Virus record (IMG/VR): IMGVR_UViG_3300021962_000550
Span: 1 to 26,555 of that record
Reading direction: 5' to 3' (one strand)
Origin: a virus
DNA: 26,555 bases
A program made the translations under genes and the position numbers. This document shows positions 22,001-26,555 of this stretch, one piece after another; within the stretch, counting starts at the first letter, position 1; the number at the start of each line of letters is the position of its first letter. The notes beneath the pieces were generated by a model. The model worked only from the letters and a program-made list of their open reading frames with translations. It was not told the DNA's origin and made no database searches.

Positions 22001-23578
22001 ACTGATACTCTATCGGCCGATGATTTCAGTGAACATAGCTATAACGTCGATAGTATTTCTACGCCTGATAAGAACACTGTATACAGAAATCTGTTGTACT
22101 TCTGGAGCTTTGATACTCCTATAGATTTGTGGTCGCACACATCATCCATCGACTATAAGTGGGTACCTAACCAAAATGTTTATTACCAATTGTCTGGTAG
22201 TCCGCACACAAACGCATTCAAGGCATATAATTTTACTGGAGAATTGGTGACACAGCCGTACCCATCATGTATACCAGCAATACAATCAAAATTTCCATAT
22301 CAGTTCGATAGAATTGTTATTAAGCAAGCCACCAACGCAAACAATTTTGGTCCTAACTACAAGAACAACGTAAAGATCAACAAGATCAACGAGTTTGCAA
22401 CATCCAACTTGGTGCCTTATGACTACAGCACCAAGACGAATGACATTGTTGGTAGTGATAGTAACGTAGTAGGGTTCTATATCAGCCCATATACATATCT
22501 TGAAAACAAGATTGAGAAATTCCTTGGTAAAGATGGTATCACTGATGTTATTGGCGATCCAAAATATCTGACCAGTCAAAACTATCCAGAGCTAAAGCAA
22601 TTGCAATTGGATTTTTCATTGACCAATCAAAAGTATATCTACCCACAAGAATTTTACAGCACCTACAAGTTCTACATTGACTTCTCAATCTTTGATTATT
22701 TGCAAAATGTTGTTCCAAACCGTGTGTCTTTGAAACGTGGGTTGTTGATTGAACCGTCGCTGTTGGAACGTAAGAAGTTCAACTATAAAGATCTAACTTA
22801 TACAGTTCCAACATTCTCGACCTCAAGTTTTTCTCTGAGTAATATCGCATCATTTAGTGCAAGCTATACCACGGGCGGCTTGATGAGCATTGCCGTCGGA
22901 TCGGAACCTGTGTATAGTGGGGATCATAATACATACAATTTCTCAAGGTTTGAGATTCCGGACATCATTGATAACCGAGACTTCATGTTTGCTAAGTATG
23001 GTAAGTACGTATTTACGGATACCAGCGGTTTCAACATTCGTGATACACACAACATATCTGACCATGAATACTATCAAGCTGTCAACAACAATGGTAAAGT
23101 AGTTGGATTCACATCAAGTTTTGATAGAGTGGAAGTTATTGGATCTGGGTCAATTACTGGATCTGGTGCTTTTACCAACAGATATTACGGTATACAAAAC
23201 AGCGGTTATTCACAACGCCACTTAAGCAAAATTAATATGCCAGGATCTCGCTATCGTTATCAAGCAGTTAGTGGTAGCAATTACATTATACTCAATGGTG
23301 TAAAAACTTTGGCACCAGGAAAAACTAGATTCTATACTTATATTAAGGGTAAGAATGATCATACTACGACTGTGAATCGTAACGGTTTATCAAATGGTTC
23401 ACAACCAGTGATCACCATTCCCGGATTCTTGAGTTTCAATATCAGCAGCAGCACATTCCCAACAAACGGTATAACAACCGGGTCAATTGATAGCCCAAAT
23501 AGTCTGTTTGTTCAAGTACCACTGACAGCATCAATACAGAATAGTGCCAGCCTGAATATGTATATCATGAATTTATAG
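19067..23578 (+). CDS. giant baseplate protein with LamG-like region, 1503 aa
   Basis: This is the largest gene of the window. Residues 1-675 are mixed alpha/beta with many Asn, Phe and Tyr. At about 678-711 IYKTKGTVTSLELLTSLFGI followed by IQIREYG is a segment I know from very large environmental-phage proteins. Residues about 780-995 look like a concanavalin/LamG sandwich: TFEGTFRFGS, then VEFRGNIDKIKVFTDTLSAD, whose GxIDxxxVFxxxLS pattern is the usual LamG end. The last 250 residues are Ser/Gly/Tyr-rich (GSGSITGSGAFTNRYYG) and beta-like. By position, as a large protein following the gp6-like gene, it may play the role of T4 gp7 (1032 aa) in the wedge arm, with added glycan-binding ability; that is inference. 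A 46-nt gap follows. Confidence 0.75.
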   Translation: MPYSYITFDDTSLNSGIASGSYFPQNLQELYEQKFVNKERYFGTADSDLIEFGLYNSAQEVVAFNRVVPTVSYSVISGTYYDINNKLSYYNFAKPFTNFVKYNNELLLNTQNNLKKVQISPGLYYVLYNFVRNVAGNNKNKLVIKEISPSRTELRLSFAFNPTLSANGALDAIKASAFADKKYLFLQISTLVNQVIDDNPISQNFVNNPDNFDYVKIAQNLGLKSTAELQTFINDTYIGFDKIQNLSTVVDQTILQTSKFIGIDDQLKNFTYTYNSTEFSEADILLAFKTIVTKVSQDRILQKTSINSVQLQNILDLFVKVIYTDWLLPQMTMVLDDYANRFFGLYKNALNFDNGELIKILTHTSYLNPSDGRTNVQIKLDAPLPLNFDVQTTCWISNISIAPVYFKTNLFVDPVSRKVYLNGVNFDVVVDTANPTNDKFANHTVDTLTSAKANLQQKINDLLIDYDAFNNFIVYSSAELRTKIAKKKILEYNKKENQKNAIAARADSVNSTISASYSLEKQSLVQDQINLLTSFDEYESYLFFNTSSIDDKIADGVAYDKDNLDSLINQLPAYIQEDGNSADYLKFTSMVGHFFDNILVYIKKFPKTYPLGISELSDYPKNFLDELLNSFSWNTNNFKLQNSDVTQYLFNQSQASGSLSSSYFDYGKTLLNRFANNLPYIYKTKGTVTSLELLTSLFGIPSELIQIREYGSTDVNVNRVNYFDYDSVLYLTKLDSNKYLTFNYTDSEYKYVVNSPYTITNPSLTTPDTIVSLTSSRGEVEEFSGFNTFEGTFRFGSNNYYADQKIPVVKKVRNGKIDWFVYIKKTKQTDSGILVFDFHPDTGLGSTNFTSSVKTDELPFLNGNMFTFMVTRDFLPGATFDTLPSVVDETAPITYTIGDKTYTAITSSYTSSNSAKFAPLNYTLSVNQYEGSLLNFHSERTRTVTFAQNQYFSSGSYYIGNYNSNVEFRGNIDKIKVFTDTLSADDFSEHSYNVDSISTPDKNTVYRNLLYFWSFDTPIDLWSHTSSIDYKWVPNQNVYYQLSGSPHTNAFKAYNFTGELVTQPYPSCIPAIQSKFPYQFDRIVIKQATNANNFGPNYKNNVKINKINEFATSNLVPYDYSTKTNDIVGSDSNVVGFYISPYTYLENKIEKFLGKDGITDVIGDPKYLTSQNYPELKQLQLDFSLTNQKYIYPQEFYSTYKFYIDFSIFDYLQNVVPNRVSLKRGLLIEPSLLERKKFNYKDLTYTVPTFSTSSFSLSNIASFSASYTTGGLMSIAVGSEPVYSGDHNTYNFSRFEIPDIIDNRDFMFAKYGKYVFTDTSGFNIRDTHNISDHEYYQAVNNNGKVVGFTSSFDRVEVIGSGSITGSGAFTNRYYGIQNSGYSQRHLSKINMPGSRYRYQAVSGSNYIILNGVKTLAPGKTRFYTYIKGKNDHTTTVNRNGLSNGSQPVITIPGFLSFNISSSTFPTNGITTGSIDSPNSLFVQVPLTASIQNSASLNMYIMNL

Positions 23579-23624
23579 TATCTATTTTGGTAAAAAACAG
23601 AATTCGTTTGATAATTATTTGTAT

Positions 23625-24266
23625 ATGGCATATTTAGATAACAACGTAATTACGATTAACGCCGTTTTAACAAAAAAGGGTCGTGAAATCCTAGCAAAAG
23701 CTGGTGGTTTGAATATCACAGCATTCGCATTGGCGGACGATGAGATCGACTACACACAATTTAACCCAACACATCCATTGGGTAGTGCGTATTATGATAT
23801 TGCCATCCGTAACACTCCGGTTATGGAACCAATCACCGATGAGACCCAATTGATGAAATATAAGCTGGTGACTCTCAACGAGGGTGTGACCGCAGTGCCA
23901 ACAATCAGCGTTGCACAAAGCATCATTACGGTCTCCCGTGATTATACTGGGGAAATTTCAATCAGTCCAAGTACCAACCCAACATACAATGTTACGTTGG
24001 GATATACAGCAATTCTATCCAACAAGAATGTGGGTACGTTGATTGTCACCGAAACCAACAGTTTGAATTCTACAACGGCAACGGTTCCCTCATTTGCTGG
24101 CGATTTAACATCACAAACTTCTCAGGCTGTTGTTGGTAATAAGTTTAGATTTGTTCCAAATGCATCTTTGGCAAAAACAACAACAACCAACATCACTGTC
24201 ATTGGTAATGAAAGTGGTGGCAACACAGCAATTACAGTGACGGTTACGGTTCCATCATCAAACTAA
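23625..24266 (+). CDS. conserved phage structural protein, 213 aa
   Basis: ATG 23625 (context TTTGTATATG) is chosen over the upstream ATG 23619, which would add MY. It begins MAYLDNNVITINAVLTKKGR, with ALADDEIDYTQFNPTHPLGS and PVMEPITDETQLMKYKL: a pattern I have seen at this place in many large environmental phages, where the first about 95 residues are conserved and the rest varies. Residues about 100-213 are Thr/Ser/Val-rich and strand-like, ending in alternating TVTVTV, suggesting an Ig-like or beta-sandwich domain. Probably a baseplate or tail attachment protein; exact role unknown. Confidence 0.7.
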   Translation: MAYLDNNVITINAVLTKKGREILAKAGGLNITAFALADDEIDYTQFNPTHPLGSAYYDIAIRNTPVMEPITDETQLMKYKLVTLNEGVTAVPTISVAQSIITVSRDYTGEISISPSTNPTYNVTLGYTAILSNKNVGTLIVTETNSLNSTTATVPSFAGDLTSQTSQAVVGNKFRFVPNASLAKTTTTNITVIGNESGGNTAITVTVTVPSSN

Positions 24267-24274
24267 ACTAGACT

Positions 24275-25381
24275 ATGATTTTTAGCCAATTTACAGCAGA
24301 CGACATTGTAGTGGGAAGAATAAACCAAGTATCATCGGGTTTATTCGGATCTGGAAGTTTGTATTTGAGCCAATCTGCGTTCACCACATCTTCAGCCCAA
24401 GCCAATACGATGATTGGTGCAAACCAATTTGACGTGCGCAATGGTCAATATTATACAAATGTGTATGCCGGTGGTGATCTCTACTTTTCTATTGCTTATG
24501 GTGATTATGCAAATACTGGTAGCTCAAAGTATGACAGTACTGCGGTCACTGCGGCAAGTAGGGTTTTGACCAACGAAACCAAGGTAATTTATTCTCAATA
24601 CAGAAATACTCTGTTGCAACCCGGCGACAACTTTTTCTCGTTTGCGTCTGGTAGCGTGTCTACACCACAAGACAGCCAAGCAATTTTTGTGATGAATTAT
24701 GCATCTGACAAGATCAAGGACCAAATTGATCCAGGTCAAGTACAAATCAATTTCTTGGGAACCAAGGGTCAATACTCTTTTATTGACGACTCATCGGTTG
24801 TAAATAAACAACAAAGTGTGTATAATATGATCTCGGGGTCTGTTATCAATGGTGTACCAACACCATACACTAATAATGGTGCATTCGCCGCAAAATATGA
24901 GGGTATTGGTTTGTTTTATCCAACAAACGGTGTAGTTGTTTTCAATGCTTTGAATTTACAAGCCCGTGTTGGTATTAACACTGATATTGCAAATCGTGCG
25001 GCAAATTCAAATAATGGATCAACCACATTCCAAAGTTTCTGGCGTGTTTGGACCCACGATTTATTTTTAAGAATTAAACAAAGCACAAAGCCAATGGCAG
25101 TGCGTAAGAGTGAATTTGTTCCCAGCACCAATTATTTCGTGCGGATCAAGAACAAAGAGTTTAATTATAGTAATAATCCAACATTTGTGTCGGATGGTAC
25201 TGATGGTAAGACTAAAGGTACCATTGTTTATCAAGATTTGATCAACAATCCACGAACATACATCACTGGGGTTGGTTTGTATGATACAAACAATGAATTG
25301 ATTGCTATTGGCAAAGTCAGTAAACCAGTTCAAAAGAGCTTTGATTCTGAACTTTTGTTGAAAGTCCGAATTGATTTTTGA
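24275..25381 (+). CDS. hypothetical tail/baseplate structural protein, 368 aa
   Basis: The product begins MIFSQFTADDIVVGRINQVS and is rich in Ser, Gly, Asn and aromatic residues with many short strands. Recognisable landmarks are YAGGDLYFSIAYGDYANTGS, TNETKVIYSQYRNTLLQPGD, FIDDSS and a C-terminal YITGVGLYDTNNELIAIGKV that ends KVRIDF. The final segment (ITGVGLYD--NELIAIGKVSKPV) is a pattern common in phage tail and neck proteins that display a jelly-roll end. No enzyme motif is seen. It lies 8 nt after the previous stop and is probably virion-associated by context. Confidence 0.7.
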   Translation: MIFSQFTADDIVVGRINQVSSGLFGSGSLYLSQSAFTTSSAQANTMIGANQFDVRNGQYYTNVYAGGDLYFSIAYGDYANTGSSKYDSTAVTAASRVLTNETKVIYSQYRNTLLQPGDNFFSFASGSVSTPQDSQAIFVMNYASDKIKDQIDPGQVQINFLGTKGQYSFIDDSSVVNKQQSVYNMISGSVINGVPTPYTNNGAFAAKYEGIGLFYPTNGVVVFNALNLQARVGINTDIANRAANSNNGSTTFQSFWRVWTHDLFLRIKQSTKPMAVRKSEFVPSTNYFVRIKNKEFNYSNNPTFVSDGTDGKTKGTIVYQDLINNPRTYITGVGLYDTNNELIAIGKVSKPVQKSFDSELLLKVRIDF

Positions 25382-25441
25382 GTATTATCTGTCAATACTA
25401 AACATCACTTTGACCATGTTGCTCTATAGTTGTGATGAATT

Positions 25442-25462
25442 CTTTGACCACATCCTATTTAT
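25442..25462 (+). promoter_or_regulatory. CTATTTAT motif copy 3 with upstream CTTTGACCA repeat
   Basis: CTATTTAT (25455-25462) lies 6 nt before the ATG at 25469. CTTTGACCA occurs at 25442-25450 just upstream and again at 25408-25416. The 87-nt gap also has short inverted repeats (AGTATT/AATACT and CATCAC/GTGATG) without T-tracts. This is a candidate promoter region for the last gene. Confidence 0.4.
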
Positions 25463-25468
25463 ATTGGG

Positions 25469-26555
25469 ATGATCAAATTCTTTAGAAATCAGGACATCAT
25501 TGTCACTGCGTTTACGATTGCCAAGCAACAAACACTCAACAGTGTTGTAAATGACTTGATTCTAGCAAACGATGGCGACGATCTATTTCCACTGGTTGCC
25601 CCAGTTGTTGGTTGCAACGATAATGTTTCTGGTAGCTGTGAACCCATCGGTATAGATGGATATTTGGCACTAACTCAATACGGCGATCTAATTGATTTTC
25701 AAATAGGAAAATACGTACCATCCAGTTCAGTTTTTTATCCAAGTGGTAGTACCAATTTTAATGTTCAAAACAATCCTTTGAACTTGGATGGTACTTATCA
25801 ACGCCAAGTTTATAATACAGTCAAAAAGATGTATTATAACAACTACAACAATGCCTACAATATTTTTGGATTTGATGGGTATGATACCAGCAAAGCATCA
25901 TTGGATCTGACCAATGAATTTTCCGCAGTCAATTTACGCATCAATCAAACGGGTGATACCATCCGCCCAAATACATTGGTGATCAATAACCAGACAGGTG
26001 ATATTGTTGCGGATATAATTGATGATGGTAATTATAACTTAAAACTGTCCGGATCATTTTTTATCGACAAATACGAGCTTGATCCAAGCTCTTTGGATTT
26101 GACCCGTCCAACTGGACTATGTGGCTTGGGTGGATATTTGGTGAATAGTGCATCGTGTGGCCCATGTGTGAGTCCAACACCCACACCAAGCTTAACACCC
26201 ACACCAAGCTTAACACCAACACCAAGCTTAACACCAACACCAAGCTTAACACCAACACCAAGCTTAACACCAACACCAAGCTTAACACCAACGCCAAGCT
26301 TAACACCCACACCCCATTGCCCTACAGCAACTCCAAGTGTAACACCTAGTGTAACAGCAACACCTAGTGTAACAGCAACACCAAGTGTAACTCCGAGCTT
26401 AACAGCTACACCAAGCTTGACTGCAACTCCAAGCTTGACTGCAACTCCTAGCTTGACTGCAACTCCTAGCTTAACAGCTACACCAAGCTTGACTGCAACT
26501 CCTAGCTTAACAGCTACTCCAAGCTTAACAGCTACACCTAGCTTGACTGCAACAC
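25469..26555 (+). CDS. structural protein with Pro-Thr-Ser repeat tail, 3' end outside window
   Basis: From ATG 25469 the frame stays open to the window end (362 codons plus one base). The first about 235 residues form a folded region: [40 protein letters not shown], then [20 protein letters not shown], a Tyr/Asn-rich part, and [20 protein letters not shown]. Two Cys pairs frame GLCGLGGYL and SCGPC near residue 220-233. After this comes a low-complexity stalk: PTPSLT repeats, then TATPSV or TATPSL repeats. Such Pro-Thr-Ser stalks are seen in many environmental phage structural proteins and probably act as rigid spacers before a C-terminal tip. Its position after other virion genes supports a tail or neck role. 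The end is not visible. Confidence 0.8.
   Translation, partial: MIKFFRNQDIIVTAFTIAKQQTLNSVVNDLILANDGDDLFPLVAPVVGCNDNVSGSCEPIGIDGYLALTQYGDLIDFQIGKYVPSSSVFYPSGSTNFNVQNNPLNLDGTYQRQVYNTVKKMYYNNYNNAYNIFGFDGYDTSKASLDLTNEFSAVNLRINQTGDTIRPNTLVINNQTGDIVADIIDDGNYNLKLSGSFFIDKYELDPSSLDLTRPTGLCGLGGYLVNSASCGPCVSPTPTPSLTPTPSLTPTPSLTPTPSLTPTPSLTPTPSLTPTPSLTPTPHCPTATPSVTPSVTATPSVTATPSVTPSLTATPSLTATPSLTATPSLTATPSLTATPSLTATPSLTATPSLTATPSLTAT
26177..26302 (+). repeat. seven 18-bp repeats encoding TPTPSL
   Basis: Units of ACACCAACACCAAGCTTA (first two with ACACCC) begin at 26177 and every 18 bp to 26285. Each contains AAGCTT. They are in frame and give (TPTPSL)7. Confidence 0.95.
26324..26555 (+). repeat. [12 protein letters not shown] repeats, continuing past window end
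   Basis: After a short interruption (TPTPHCP) the stalk continues with units such as ACAGCAACACCTAGTGTA and then ACTGCAACTCCTAGCTTG. Codon usage drifts between units, suggesting an older array than the TPTPSL block. Confidence 0.9.

Noticed and set aside
26032-26312. Minus-strand frames of repeated GVKLGV and LSLVLV types
   Set aside because: Shadows of the TPTPSL coding repeats; the + strand frame is continuous from ATG 25469.

Overview
The window is part of the genome of a large tailed phage with a contractile-tail (myovirus, T4-like) baseplate. This rests on a gp25/W-type wedge protein, a gp6/J-type wedge protein, a spike/hub-like protein, a gp55-like late sigma factor and a PhoH-type ATPase. 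The genes are tightly packed, almost all on the + strand, and several late genes are separated by 0-10 nt or overlap. Base composition looks AT-rich by eye (not computed). Repeat-rich proteins of the Ser-Phe/Tyr-Ala and Gly-Ser-Phe kinds suggest an environmental, probably aquatic phage. The host cannot be named. The almost complete absence of Shine-Dalgarno sequences hints at a host with SD-independent initiation, but this is only inference.

Layout. (1) 1-2190: small accessory genes: the end of a DUF5872-like Cys-rich protein, a possible ADP-ribosyltransferase-fold protein and several short unknown proteins. They are punctuated by two good intrinsic terminators. A short minus-strand gene (1068-1190) probably lies convergent on the first terminator. 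(2) 2194-3230: an unknown protein overlapping a PhoH-family ATPase. (3) 3253-6358: two consecutive fibre-like genes sharing an almost identical core and hexapeptide repeats but carrying unrelated C-terminal domains, followed by about 400 bp with little coding content. (4) 6775-9566: a multi-pass membrane/coiled-coil protein, a 44-aa protein, a single-pass coiled-coil protein and a sigma-like factor related to T4 gp55. (5) 9621-23578: the baseplate block: a conserved small protein, a spike/hub-like protein with a His cluster, a 722-aa protein with hendecad and glycine-zipper repeats, a small coiled protein, gp25-like, gp6-like, a DNRLRE-like protein, a small coiled protein and a 1503-aa protein with a LamG-like region. 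(6) 23625-26555: two further structural proteins and the first 362 codons of a protein ending in long Pro-Thr-Ser repeats, which runs off the window.

How the parts may work together. The gp55-like factor would direct RNA polymerase to late promoters. A recurring CTATTTAT motif lies only 5-6 nt before three start codons (2207, 9634, 25469), twice directly after a terminator, and a near match precedes the minus-strand gene. It is a candidate late promoter that would give leaderless or nearly leaderless mRNAs. The baseplate genes encode the wedge and the spike of the injection machine. The glycine-zipper protein beside the spike gene is a candidate for a membrane-active component. The fibre pair, the LamG-like region and the Pro-Thr-Ser protein are candidates for host recognition. 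No capsid, terminase, portal, sheath, polymerase, integrase, tRNA or CRISPR array was seen.
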